64,000 nucleotides of DNA, taken from contig NZ_PYBV01000025.1 of assembly GCF_003205615.1 (NCBI RefSeq), positions 46,985-110,984 of the forward strand, in the 5' to 3' direction. The notes under the pieces are model-generated. The model did no database searches. It was given only the letters and a program-made list of their open reading frames with translations, and was not told the origin of the DNA. Shown in pieces: positions 43,751 through 51,872 of this stretch (position 1 is its first letter; each line of letters begins with the position of its first letter). The stretch is from Micromonospora arborensis. GTDB lineage: Bacteria; Actinomycetota; Actinomycetes; Mycobacteriales; Micromonosporaceae. The position numbers and the translations under genes were made by a program.

Positions 43751-43798
43751 GCGACGCCAGCGGTTGCCGGCCGGTCCGCGACGCGATGGACTTCACCC

Positions 43799-44671
43799 AT
43801 GGGTGACATCCTGGTGGGCACCGCGTCCTGGACCGACCGCACACTGCTGGACTCGGGATGGTATCCGCAGACTGCGGACACCCCGGAGAAACGGCTGGCC
43901 TACTACGCCCGGCAGTTCCCGCTGGTCGAGGTGGACGCGACGTATTATTCGCCGCCCGCCGAGGCGACCGCGAGGCTGTGGGCCGAGCGCACCCCCGCCG
44001 GCTTCACCTTCAACATCAAGGCGTTCAGCCTGCTGACCGGGCATCCCACCCGGGTCAGCGCCCTCTACAAGGACCTTCGCCCAGAGACCGACAAGAAGAA
44101 CGTCTACCCCGACGACCTGCCCGCGCAGGCGTACGAGGAGGTGTGGACGCGTTTCCTGTCCGCGCTGGACCCGCTGGTCGAGGCGGGCAAGCTGGGCGCG
44201 CTGCTGTTCCAGTTCCCGCCCTGGTTCACCATCAAGCGGGCCAACAAGCAGTACCTGCTGGAGGTGGCGAAGCGCTGCGCGCCGCTGCGCGCGGTCTACG
44301 AGTTCCGGCACGCCTCCTGGTTCGACGGCGACAACGCCGAGGAGACCCTGGGCTTCCTCCGCGAGCACGAACTGCCGTACGTCTGCGTGGACATGCCGCA
44401 GGGCCACCGCTCGTCGCTGCCCCCGGTGCTGGCCGCCACCGCGGACCTCGCGGTGATGCGCTTCCACGGTCACAGCGACAAGTGGACCAGCAAGGACATC
44501 CACGAGAAGTTCGGCTACCACTACTCCAAGCGGGAGTTGGCCGACTGGGCGCCGAAGCTGCGGGAGCTGGCCGACGAGGCAGGCCAGACCCACGTGCTCA
44601 TGAACAACTGCTACCGCGACTACGCGCAGACCAACGCCACCACCCTCGCAGGTCTGCTCGCCGTCGACTGA
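43799..44671 (+). CDS. DUF72 protein
   Basis: The 290-residue TIM-barrel-like protein starts with ILVGTASWTDRTLLDSGWYP and has the family marks FPLVEVDATYYSPP, FNIKAFSLLTGHP and the final MNNCYRDYAQTNA. DUF72 proteins may be nucleases or sugar-binding proteins, but this is not settled. A second, diverged DUF72 gene lies at 45431-46213 on the other strand. It lies 48 bp after the DksA-like gene and may share its stress promoter. Confidence 0.9.
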   Translation: MGDILVGTASWTDRTLLDSGWYPQTADTPEKRLAYYARQFPLVEVDATYYSPPAEATARLWAERTPAGFTFNIKAFSLLTGHPTRVSALYKDLRPETDKKNVYPDDLPAQAYEEVWTRFLSALDPLVEAGKLGALLFQFPPWFTIKRANKQYLLEVAKRCAPLRAVYEFRHASWFDGDNAEETLGFLREHELPYVCVDMPQGHRSSLPPVLAATADLAVMRFHGHSDKWTSKDIHEKFGYHYSKRELADWAPKLRELADEAGQTHVLMNNCYRDYAQTNATTLAGLLAVD

Positions 44672-44780
44672 CTTCACCCGATCCGGGTGGGGCCGGATCA
44701 CCCGACCCGCCGGCAGGGTGGACGCGGTGGGTACGGCCGCCCGAGGGTGGCCGACGCCGGAGACGACACGGAGGTGGGGG

Positions 44781-44966
44781 ATGACGGTTCGAGTGGTGAC
44801 GGATCGACGGCGTGGTGCCGTCCTGCACGTGGTCGGCACGGCCGACAACGCCCGGAGTGCCCCGCAGGGCAGCCCGGTGCGGGCCCGACGCGGCCCGGTG
44901 GGGCCGCCGCGCCGCACCGACGACCGACGGTGGGACAGCACGGAACGGGGGTCGACCGATGGCTGA
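44781..44966 (+). CDS. possible small basic protein upstream of DUF2267
   Basis: A 61-codon frame starts at ATG 44781 after GGAGGTGGGGG and overlaps the next ATG by 8 bp (ATGGCTGA). The product is rich in Arg, Pro and Gly and has no recognisable domain. The ribosome-binding site and the overlap favour translation, but the composition is what antisense or shadow frames also show here. I regard it as uncertain. Confidence 0.4.
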   Translation: MTVRVVTDRRRGAVLHVVGTADNARSAPQGSPVRARRGPVGPPRRTDDRRWDSTERGSTDG

Positions 44967-45387
44967 CGCGATGATCTCAGCGTTCGAGTCCTCGCTGGAC
45001 AAGACGAACCTCATTCTCAAGGACATCGAGAACGCCTACGGCTGGCCGAAGGATCGGCGCAACCAGTCGTACGCGGCCCTGCGCACGGTGCTGCACCTGC
45101 TGCGCGACCGGCTGCCGGTGGACGAGAGCGTGGAGTTCGCCCAGCAGTTGCCGGTGCTGGTCCGGGGGATCTACTTCGACGGCTGGGTTCCGTCCGACGT
45201 GCCGGTCAAGCTCAACCGGGACGACTTCCTGTACGAGGTCCGTCAGGGCTTCCCGTATGACGCGGAGGGCGGCCCGGAGCGGGTGACGCAGGTGGTGCTG
45301 GACACCCTGCGCCGCCACGTCACCCAGGGCGAGTGGCAGGACGTGAAGGACACCATGCCGGCCGACCTGGCCACGATGATGCCGTGA
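44959..45387 (+). CDS. DUF2267 protein (second copy)
   Basis: The 142-residue helical protein has the DUF2267 pattern: SYAALRTVLHLLRDRLPVDE, AQQLPVLVRGIYFDGW, and TLRRHVTQGEWQDVKDTMPA. It differs from the copy at 7541 and carries the GIYFDGW segment typical of the longer branch. ATG 44959 overlaps the end of the small frame upstream. A strong terminator follows at 45402-45432. The function is unknown, and the gene context (DksA-like, DUF72) suggests stress response. Confidence 0.88.
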   Translation: MADAMISAFESSLDKTNLILKDIENAYGWPKDRRNQSYAALRTVLHLLRDRLPVDESVEFAQQLPVLVRGIYFDGWVPSDVPVKLNRDDFLYEVRQGFPYDAEGGPERVTQVVLDTLRRHVTQGEWQDVKDTMPADLATMMP

Positions 45388-45401
45388 CGGCCTGACGCCC
45401 C

Positions 45402-45432
45402 GAGCCCGCCCGACGACCTGTCGGGCGGGCTC
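45402..45432. terminator. hairpin terminator between DUF2267 and DUF72 genes
   Basis: GAGCCCGCCCGAC and GTCGGGCGGGCTC form a 13-bp perfect stem with a 5-base loop, 15 bp after the DUF2267 stop codon and overlapping the stop of the convergent DUF72 gene. Confidence 0.85.
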
Positions 45433-46213
45433 AGCCGCCGGACGTGTCCGCCTCGGCGGCGGTCGGCACCCGCGACACCGGCTGCCCAGCCGCACCGACC
45501 AACGCCGCGAACGCGATGGCGTCCACGATCGCGGCGCCGCCCGGATCATTGTTGAAGTAGACGTACGCCGGTTCGTCCGCGCCGAAGGCGTCGGTCAGCC
45601 GGCCCACCCAGGACGTGAGGGCGGCGCGGCCGTAGCGGGGCCAGGGGCGGGCGCGGCCCTCGTGCAGCCGCAGGTACCCGAAGTCGGTGGTGCGCCAGCG
45701 TGGGGCGACCGGGCGTCCCAACCGGTCGGCCCAGACCAGCGCCGCCCGACGCCGTTCCAGCACCGCCCGGGTGGCGTCGGTCCACCAGGAGGGGTGCCGG
45801 GGCTCGACCGCGACCCGCACCTCCGCCGGAAACAATCGCAGGGTCGCGTCGAGCGCCTCGACGTCCGCGCGCAGGTTCGGTGGCAGTTGCAGCAGCACCG
45901 GACCGAGCCGGTCACCGAGTGCGGTGGCGCGGCCGAGGAACCGGGCCACCGGCTCGGCCGGATCACGCAGCCGCTTGATGTGGGTGAGATAGCGGCTCAT
46001 CTTCACCGCCACACAGAAATCGGCCGGAGTCCGTGCCCGCCAGGCGGCGAAGGTGTCCCGCTCCGGCAGTCGGTAGAAGGCGTTGTTGACCTCGACCGTG
46101 GCGAACCCGGCCGCGAAGTGCTCCAGCCAGAGTCGCTGCGGCAGCTGCTGCGGGTAGAAGCGGCCTCGCCAGTCCCGGTACTGCCAACCGGACGTGCCCA
46201 CCAGGATCACCAC
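45431..46213 (-). CDS. DUF72 protein (second copy)
   Basis: The 260-residue protein starts with VGTSGWQYRDWRGRFYPQ and contains FATVEVNNAFYRLPER, VKMSRYLTH, LLQLPPNLRAD and the final AYVYFNNDPGGAAIVDA. It is the shorter, more typical DUF72 form. GTG 46213 or 46210 is the likely start, since family similarity begins there; the frame continues upstream to 46399 without support. It is divergent from the repeat-peptide gene at 46368, with both promoters in about 155 bp. Confidence 0.9.
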   Translation of the reverse strand: MVILVGTSGWQYRDWRGRFYPQQLPQRLWLEHFAAGFATVEVNNAFYRLPERDTFAAWRARTPADFCVAVKMSRYLTHIKRLRDPAEPVARFLGRATALGDRLGPVLLQLPPNLRADVEALDATLRLFPAEVRVAVEPRHPSWWTDATRAVLERRRAALVWADRLGRPVAPRWRTTDFGYLRLHEGRARPWPRYGRAALTSWVGRLTDAFGADEPAYVYFNNDPGGAAIVDAIAFAALVGAAGQPVSRVPTAAEADTSGG

Positions 46214-46282
46214 CCCATCCTGGCACTCTGCGCCGCCGCTCGCGAACCGCCCGTGTCGTTCCGGTTCGGCGTCTACGGTGAG

Positions 46283-46309
46283 GGTTAGAGAAGATCGCGC
46301 GTGGGGTAC
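46283..46309 (+). promoter_or_regulatory. candidate SigB/SigF-type promoter for the repeat-peptide operon
   Basis: GGTTA (46283-46287) is followed after 16 bp by GGGTAC (46304-46309). The -10 box is exact and the -35 differs at one base. It lies about 60 bp before the ATG of the repeat peptide. Confidence 0.4.
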
Positions 46310-46367
46310 CACCCGCACCACGACGGAGCCCGGCGCACGGCGGGGCGGCACACCCGAGGGAGTACCG

Positions 46368-46673
46368 ATGGCACTCAACGACGACGACATGCAGACCACG
46401 GGCGGCGGCGGTCTGGAGGGTCCGGCCGACGGTGGCGCGACGCCGGGTCACCAGGACGGTGGCGCTGACGGTGGCGCGGAGGGCCCGGCCGACGGTGGCG
46501 CGACGCCCGGTCACCAGGACGGTGGCGCTGACGGTGGCGCGGAGGGCCCGGCCGACGGCGGCGCGACGCCCGGTCACCAGGACGGTGGCGCTGACGGTGG
46601 CGCGGAAGGTCCCGCCGACGGCGGTGCGACGCCGGGTCAGCAGGACGGTGGCGCCGACGGCAGCGCACGGTAG
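46368..46673 (+). CDS. repeat peptide of four 21-residue Gly/Asp/Ala units (possible modified-peptide precursor)
   Basis: The 101-residue protein has a short head (MALNDDDMQTTGGGGL, 16 residues) and then four near-identical 21-residue units, each of the form E-G-P-A-D-G-G-A-T-P-G-H-Q-D-G-G and D-G-G-A. It is nearly free of hydrophobic residues, strongly acidic and certainly disordered if unmodified. Each of the first three units has one histidine (residues 28, 49 and 70); the fourth has Gln instead. GAGGGAG precedes the ATG. The gene is 9 bp upstream of a JmjC/cupin-4 oxygenase, a family that hydroxylates histidine or arginine in proteins. I infer that the peptide is its substrate. Confidence 0.75.
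   Translation: MALNDDDMQTTGGGGLEGPADGGATPGHQDGGADGGAEGPADGGATPGHQDGGADGGAEGPADGGATPGHQDGGADGGAEGPADGGATPGQQDGGADGSAR
46416..46667 (+). repeat. 63-bp coding tandem repeat, four copies
   Basis: Units start at 46416, 46479, 46542 and 46605. The DNA copies are nearly identical, including third positions, so the array expanded recently or is kept uniform by recombination. The last copy has CAG where the others have CAC (Gln for His). Confidence 0.9.
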
Positions 46674-46682
46674 CGGCACACC

Positions 46683-47957
46683 ATGACACACCTCGACCCG
46701 CCGGGCGGCCACGGCCGCCCGGCGGTTTCGTCCGCCCACGCCACCGCCGCCCTGGCGCGCTGTGTCTCGGTCGAACCGGCCAAGTTCGCCGCCGCGCACT
46801 GGGGACACACTCCGCTGCTGTCCCGCGCGGCCGAGCTGCCCGACCCGTCCGGCTTCACCGACCTGCTCAGCCCCGCCGACGCCGACGAACTGTTGAGCCG
46901 GCGCGGTCTGCGTACCCCTTTCCTGCGCGTCGCCAGGGACGGCCAGTTGGTGCCCGCGGCGCGCTGGACCGGCGGCGGCGGCGCCGGCGCCGAGATCGGC
47001 GACCAGGTGCTCGACGAGCGGGTCCTGGAGCAGTACGCCGCCGGCGCCACGCTGGTGTTGCAGGGTCTACACCGGATCTGGCCACCGCTCGTCGACTTCG
47101 CCCGCGACCTGGGCCTCGCGCTCAACCAACCGTTGCAGATCAACGCCTACCTCACGCCGGCCGGCAGCCAGGGATTCGCCACCCACTACGACACGCACGA
47201 CGTGTTCGTCCTGCAGGTCGACGGCCGTAAGCACTGGCGGATCCACCCGCCGGTGCTGCCCGATCCGTTGGAGAAGCAGCCGTGGGGTGGCCGCGCCGAC
47301 GAGGTCGGCGCCACCGCACAGGGCCCGGCCGCCCTGGACGTGGTGCTCGCCCCCGGCGACGCCCTCTATCTGCCCCGGGGCTGGCTGCACAGCGCGCAGG
47401 CGCAGGACGCGAGTTCGCTGCACCTGACCGTGGGCATCCGTGCCCTTACCCGGTACGCCCTGGTCGAGGAGCTGCTCACGCTGGCCGCCGAGGACCAGCG
47501 GCTGCGGGCCAGCCTGCCGTTCGGCACCGACGTGGCCGACCCGGACGCCATCGAGCCGGAGCTGACCGAGACGGTGGAGGCGTTGCGGGACTGGCTGCTG
47601 CGCGCCGACCCGAGCGCGGTCGCCGCGCGACTGCGGCAACGCGCGTGGCCGGCTGCCCGCCCGGCACCCATCCGGCCGCTCGCCCAGGCGGAGGCGCTGG
47701 CCGCGGTGGACGCCGACTCCCGGGTCACCCTGCGCTCGGGCCTGCGCTGGCAACTCGTGCCGCACGGCTCGGACACGGTGGCGCTTCGGCTGTTCGACCG
47801 CACCATCACCCTGCCCGCGGACTGCGAGCCGGCGGTCCGCGCCGTGCTCAGCGGCACGGTCACCCGGGTCGGTGACCTGCCGGGGCTGCCCGACGACGCC
47901 GACCGAATCACCCTGGCCCGTCGACTGCTCCGCGAGGCCGTCCTGGTCCCGGCCTGA
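46683..47957 (+). CDS. JmjC/cupin-4 2-oxoglutarate-Fe(II) oxygenase
   Basis: The 424-residue protein resembles the RoxA/YcfD and MINA53/NO66 family of ribosomal-protein hydroxylases. The iron-binding H-x-D is HYD at residues 168-170 in FATHYDTHDVFVLQVDGRK, and the second histidine is residue 236 in LPRGWLHSAQAQD, followed by SLHLTVGI. The C-terminal 170 residues form the helical and winged-helix part typical of the family. RoxA hydroxylates arginine; MINA53 and NO66 hydroxylate histidine. The gene is 9 bp after the repeat peptide gene, its likely substrate. Its stop codon is 1 bp from the convergent trypco2 gene. Confidence 0.88.
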   Translation: MTHLDPPGGHGRPAVSSAHATAALARCVSVEPAKFAAAHWGHTPLLSRAAELPDPSGFTDLLSPADADELLSRRGLRTPFLRVARDGQLVPAARWTGGGGAGAEIGDQVLDERVLEQYAAGATLVLQGLHRIWPPLVDFARDLGLALNQPLQINAYLTPAGSQGFATHYDTHDVFVLQVDGRKHWRIHPPVLPDPLEKQPWGGRADEVGATAQGPAALDVVLAPGDALYLPRGWLHSAQAQDASSLHLTVGIRALTRYALVEELLTLAAEDQRLRASLPFGTDVADPDAIEPELTETVEALRDWLLRADPSAVAARLRQRAWPAARPAPIRPLAQAEALAAVDADSRVTLRSGLRWQLVPHGSDTVALRLFDRTITLPADCEPAVRAVLSGTVTRVGDLPGLPDDADRITLARRLLREAVLVPA

Positions 47958-47958
47958 C

Positions 47959-48474
47959 CTAGCCGATCGGGGCCGCGAGCAGCTCGATCCGGAGCGTGTT
48001 GGTGACCTCGTCGGTCAGCTCACCCTCCGCGCCGACCGAGATCGTGCCCTGGTCGGTGACACCGAAGACGAGTTCCACGGTGCTGGCCTTCAACACCAGC
48101 GGGTCATCACCCCCGGCGCCGGCGGCGACCACCGCGCGGATCGTGGTGATCGCGTCGACGAGGGTCGCCTCGACCGCGCCGTGGCGCAGCTCGTGCCGAT
48201 CGTGGAGATCCTCGGCGACGAGGGTGATGTCGATCGTGTGGGTCTTCTGTCGGGAGTGGCTGCCGCCCACCTTGACCTTCCAGCCGATCACCGGGACCCG
48301 GAAGTCCACGCCACCGCCGAGCTTCGTGGTCACGACCGCGCTCAGGATCAGCTGAACCGAGCCGACCCGCAGGTCCCGGCCCTTGTCGGTCGTGGAGATG
48401 CCGGCCTGCTTCACCGCGTCCTTCACCGCCGACACCAGTTCCTCGACCGGCACGCTGTAGTCGACCACGTCCAT
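47959..48474 (-). CDS. trypco2-domain protein
   Basis: The 171-residue protein contains the trypsin-co-occurring domain 2 pattern: an N-terminal helix (VEELVSAVKDAVKQAGIST), then strands DLRVGSVQLILSAVVTTKLG and VDFRVPVIGWKVKVG. Trypco domains were described by comparative genomics in bacterial conflict systems as adaptors next to trypsin- or caspase-like proteases. The neighbour 41 bp upstream is a TIR/CHAT protease, which fits. The remaining 80 residues form another alpha/beta part (VELVFGVTDQGTISVGAEGE). It ends 1 bp from the convergent oxygenase gene. Confidence 0.78.
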   Translation of the reverse strand: MDVVDYSVPVEELVSAVKDAVKQAGISTTDKGRDLRVGSVQLILSAVVTTKLGGGVDFRVPVIGWKVKVGGSHSRQKTHTIDITLVAEDLHDRHELRHGAVEATLVDAITTIRAVVAAGAGGDDPLVLKASTVELVFGVTDQGTISVGAEGELTDEVTNTLRIELLAAPIG

Positions 48475-48515
48475 GCCGCACCAACCTCTTCTGCGCGAGT
48501 TGAGTTGCCGACCGG

Positions 48516-51116
48516 TCAGACCGCCGCGGTGGCGAACGGGTCGCCGTACACGGTGTAGGCCAGCCAGGTCGGGTCGAGCGGATCGTCCTGCTGCTCGACC
48601 CGCGCGGCGAGGGCCGCCGCGCCGAGCGTGGCGCCGTCCGCGAGGGACTGGTAGAACGCGGTCGCGAAACGGGCCGAGCTGTCCGAACGCACCGCCCAGA
48701 GGGTGCCGACGAACGCGCCCGCTCCGGACGACATGAACTGCTGCGCCCAGCCGAGCATCTTCGTGTACGTCGGTGCCACGCCCGCACTCCGGCACGCGTT
48801 GATGAACACGAGGGGGCCGGCCTCCGCCAGCAGTTTCCGGATGCTGGCCTCGGCGAGCAGGGCCGGCTTGAACCGGCCGCCATCCATGTCGATGAACGAG
48901 CCGTCCGACGAGAACGTGTTGTGGCAGGCGAAGTGGGTCGCACCCAGCGTCCCCGAGTTGATCAGGGCGAGGAGTTCGTCGGCCCTGGTGATGGGCTCGC
49001 TGGCGGCCGCGCCGAGGATCGCGCCGATGGTGGCGATCTCCTCGTGCGCGCCGGTCGGAGCCTTCGGCGGCACCACGAAGCGCGGGTTGCGCAGGCCGAC
49101 CTTCGCGTTGCGGCGCTGACCATAGGTGCGGCGAACCACGGGGACCTGCTCGACGAGGAAACCGGCATCCCGCTGCGCGCTGAGCGGATAGAGCAGCTCC
49201 CACGGGACCACGTCGTGGTCGGTGGCGATCGTGAAGGCGCTCATGTCGGCGCCGACCTGCCAGAACTGGTCCCGCACGTCGGCCGGCACCATCTCCGACC
49301 ACAGTTGGATACCCGCCGACCGGATGACCTCGCGGGTCATCGTCGCGTTGTAGCGGGAACCACCCCCGGCGAGCTGCTGCAACTCCTTGATCGCATTCTC
49401 CACCGCGGCGTTCGGCGTGTTCGTGATCGACTCGACGACCGGCGCGAACAGCGCCGCGTCGGAGCGCAGTTGGAAGGTGTAGCGGCTGCCGTCGAAGCGC
49501 ACCTCCATGGTGACCTCGCCCGGTCGTGCCTGCGGGGCACCCATCGGCGCCGTCTTCGGCTGGCCGTCGCGGAACGGCCCACCGTCCGCGACGGAGACCT
49601 CCACAGAAACCTCGCCGAGGAACGTGCCGCCGGCCCAGGCCGTCACGTCGATGCGATGCAGACCGGGGGTACGCGCCCCGAAACCAAACCGGATCGGGTT
49701 CGGATCCTCGTCCGGCAGGACCAGCACGGTCTGCTGGAGCGGGCCCTCGGCGTGCAGGCCGGCCGGCGCGTGGACGGTCACCGTCACCGGTGTGCCGTCG
49801 TCGCTGACCAGGAAGTTCGCCAACGGCGAGGTCACGGCGTCCGGGTGGACCGGCCGTCCTTCGGTGACGAGCCGGACGTCGACGGTCAGGTCCCGACCCG
49901 CCGGGACCTGGGTGGGCGCGCGCGCCACCAGCAGCCGCTCCGGTGCCCGGGTGACGCCCTGGAAGGACGTGGTTGACGGCCCGTTATACGTCGTTATCAC
50001 CCTCCTGCTGAGCAACACCGGCATGTCGAGGTCGTCGGCGGACTCCGAAGCGTCAGCCTCAGGGGCGATCAGGTCCGGCCGAATCCGTCCCCGCCGGTAC
50101 GACGCTCGTTCCTCCAGGTCGTGTCGTTGCCGCTCCAGTTCGCGCTCGCGCACGTAGTGACTGGCTCGTTCGTCGAGGGACAGCCGCGTGTCCCGCAGGT
50201 GAAGCGTGATGCCGCCGAGAGCGGACGTGTCCTGAGTGAGCCGTCGGTCGATGGCTGTCGACGCTTGGGCCACCTCGTCGACGGCGTACTGCGAAGTGAT
50301 GGGCCGGCAGGCGTCCAGCAGAAAATCGCGGACCAGGGCCGCGGCGTCCGTGATCCCGCGTCGGACGATCTGCGCCGGGTCGGTCACCCGGAAGCCGACG
50401 GCGATCGACGCCTCGAAGGCGTACGCGCCGCCTCTGGTGGGCAGCCGAGTGTCGTAGACGAGCCAGTGGTTGCCGGTGTCCACCTCGTAGCGCGTCGAGT
50501 AGCGGGCTACGAACCCCGGGTGCCACCACGCCATCGGCCGGCCACTGCCGGCGACCTCCAGAGCACCCTGGCGGGTCGAGTAGACGATCGCCGCCGGCCC
50601 GTGCGTGGGGGGCGGCATGAACCAGCGCACCGGCTCCACGCTGAGGATCACCGGGATCGCGGGCCCGGCAGTGTCGGTCTCCGCGCCGAAATTGGTTACC
50701 AGGTCGTCGACCAGGTGCCGGACGTCCGCCTGGACGGTGTGCGTGCCGACCCGCCGGTAGTGCTGCTGGGCAAGCGGTTTGAGCGCGGTGGGAAGGTCCG
50801 CCTCGGGTGGCAGAGAAGCGCCGTCCACCAGCACCGGGATGACCGGGACCTGCTGTTCGAAGGCGGTTTCGATCGTCCGGCGGGCGCTACCCGGAAGTCG
50901 TTCCAACCAGCCTGCCGGAGCGCCGAGTAGACGAGGTTCGATCACGACGATGAACGCCGCCGAGGCGGACAGGCGGTGCCGAAGCTCGGCGGAGGACACG
51001 AACGCCATCGAATCGTCGCGAACGACGCTGCCGAATCGTCCGGTCAGCGCGTCATCGAGCACGCGCGCGACGACGTTGTCGTCGCCGGCGCGGTAGCTGA
51101 GCAAGAAGCTGACCAT
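48516..51116 (-). CDS. TIR-like / SPFH-like / CHAT-protease multidomain protein
   Basis: The 866-residue protein starts with a TIR-like domain (about 1-150; VSFLLSYRAGDDNVVARVLD, later FIVVIEPRLLG). Residues about 155-350 resemble an SPFH/prohibitin domain with a trailing charged helix (HYVRERELERQRHDLEERA). A beta-rich linker region follows (about 370-500). The last 260 residues form a CHAT caspase-like protease with the catalytic histidine in HFACHNTF (about 732) and cysteine in VFINACRSAG (about 775). Such proteins belong to immune or death modules. A TACGGT box 7 nt before the ATG gives it its own leaderless promoter. A trypco2 gene follows. Confidence 0.85.
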   Translation of the reverse strand: MVSFLLSYRAGDDNVVARVLDDALTGRFGSVVRDDSMAFVSSAELRHRLSASAAFIVVIEPRLLGAPAGWLERLPGSARRTIETAFEQQVPVIPVLVDGASLPPEADLPTALKPLAQQHYRRVGTHTVQADVRHLVDDLVTNFGAETDTAGPAIPVILSVEPVRWFMPPPTHGPAAIVYSTRQGALEVAGSGRPMAWWHPGFVARYSTRYEVDTGNHWLVYDTRLPTRGGAYAFEASIAVGFRVTDPAQIVRRGITDAAALVRDFLLDACRPITSQYAVDEVAQASTAIDRRLTQDTSALGGITLHLRDTRLSLDERASHYVRERELERQRHDLEERASYRRGRIRPDLIAPEADASESADDLDMPVLLSRRVITTYNGPSTTSFQGVTRAPERLLVARAPTQVPAGRDLTVDVRLVTEGRPVHPDAVTSPLANFLVSDDGTPVTVTVHAPAGLHAEGPLQQTVLVLPDEDPNPIRFGFGARTPGLHRIDVTAWAGGTFLGEVSVEVSVADGGPFRDGQPKTAPMGAPQARPGEVTMEVRFDGSRYTFQLRSDAALFAPVVESITNTPNAAVENAIKELQQLAGGGSRYNATMTREVIRSAGIQLWSEMVPADVRDQFWQVGADMSAFTIATDHDVVPWELLYPLSAQRDAGFLVEQVPVVRRTYGQRRNAKVGLRNPRFVVPPKAPTGAHEEIATIGAILGAAASEPITRADELLALINSGTLGATHFACHNTFSSDGSFIDMDGGRFKPALLAEASIRKLLAEAGPLVFINACRSAGVAPTYTKMLGWAQQFMSSGAGAFVGTLWAVRSDSSARFATAFYQSLADGATLGAAALAARVEQQDDPLDPTWLAYTVYGDPFATAAV

Positions 51117-51123
51117 TTCACGT

Positions 51124-51129
51124 ACCGTA
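51124..51129 (-). promoter_or_regulatory. -10 box of the TIR/CHAT gene (leaderless)
   Basis: TACGGT on the minus strand lies seven bases before ATG 51116. No ribosome-binding site is present between them. The 93-bp gap has more A/T than its surroundings, as expected for a promoter. Confidence 0.5.
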
Positions 51130-51209
51130 TCGAAGATCGCGCTCTGATTTTCGCCGCGCCGGCGGTCGGCTATTCGACAGCCCCTTGTGGATTGATTCGA
51201 CCAGTTCGG

Positions 51210-51872
51210 TCATCGGCCGAGTGCCAGCAGCAACCCGGTGGCGAGCACCCCCGCGCCGACCACCACGCTGATCGGCCGGGGACCGAGCACCGCGTGCCGG
51301 CGGTCGGCCAGCACCCGCGCCGGCACCACGCCGACCAACGGCCCGAGCAGGGTCACCACCAGCGCCAGCACCGGCATCGCGACCGCCAGGTCGCCGCCGT
51401 ACCCGACGCCGAGTGCGCGGGCGCCGGCTCCCAGCGCGTACGCCAGTACCGCACCGGCCACCCCGCAGAGCGCCAGCAGCGGGTTGACCGAGCCGGGCAG
51501 CTCACCCGGCTGCCCGGCCCGGTCGAGCAGGTCCCGAGCCCGCCCGAGCAGCAGCACCGGGTCGGTGGCCCCGGTGCCGTTCGCCGGGGCGGGCGGGCCG
51601 CCGAGGCGGCGGGCGCCCAGCCGGGTGCGTACCTGTTGCCACAGGTGCGCCACCTCGGCGTCGACCCGTTCCTGCTGCTCGCGCGCGGCGACCAGCTCCT
51701 CCTCGGCGTGCTGGACCTGCTCGGCGGCCTCGGCCACGGCCCGTTCGGCTGCGGCGCACTGCCGCTCGTGCCAGGTGTGCGCCTCGGCGCGCTGCTCGCG
51801 CACCCGCGCGGTCAGGTCGGCCAACCGCCGCAACTGCGCCGAGTACGTCTCACTGGCCACTGGTTCGTTCAT
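51210..51872 (-). CDS. coiled-coil protein with C-terminal membrane helices
   Basis: The 220-residue protein has an N-terminal coiled coil (about 5-85, rich in Ala, Glu, Gln and Arg) and three or four hydrophobic helices from about residue 130 to the end. I do not recognise a family. Its ATG overlaps the stop codon of the FtsK-like gene (ATGA), so it is the fourth gene of that operon. It may anchor the ATPase complex at the membrane, with the coiled coil as contact surface (inference). Confidence 0.75.
   Translation of the reverse strand: MNEPVASETYSAQLRRLADLTARVREQRAEAHTWHERQCAAAERAVAEAAEQVQHAEEELVAAREQQERVDAEVAHLWQQVRTRLGARRLGGPPAPANGTGATDPVLLLGRARDLLDRAGQPGELPGSVNPLLALCGVAGAVLAYALGAGARALGVGYGGDLAVAMPVLALVVTLLGPLVGVVPARVLADRRHAVLGPRPISVVVGAGVLATGLLLALGR

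Noticed and set aside
46416..46667. RTX-type calcium-binding repeats
   Set aside because: The units are rich in D-G-G but lack the nonapeptide G-G-x-G-x-D-x-h-x pattern, and there is no secretion signal or type I system next to it.
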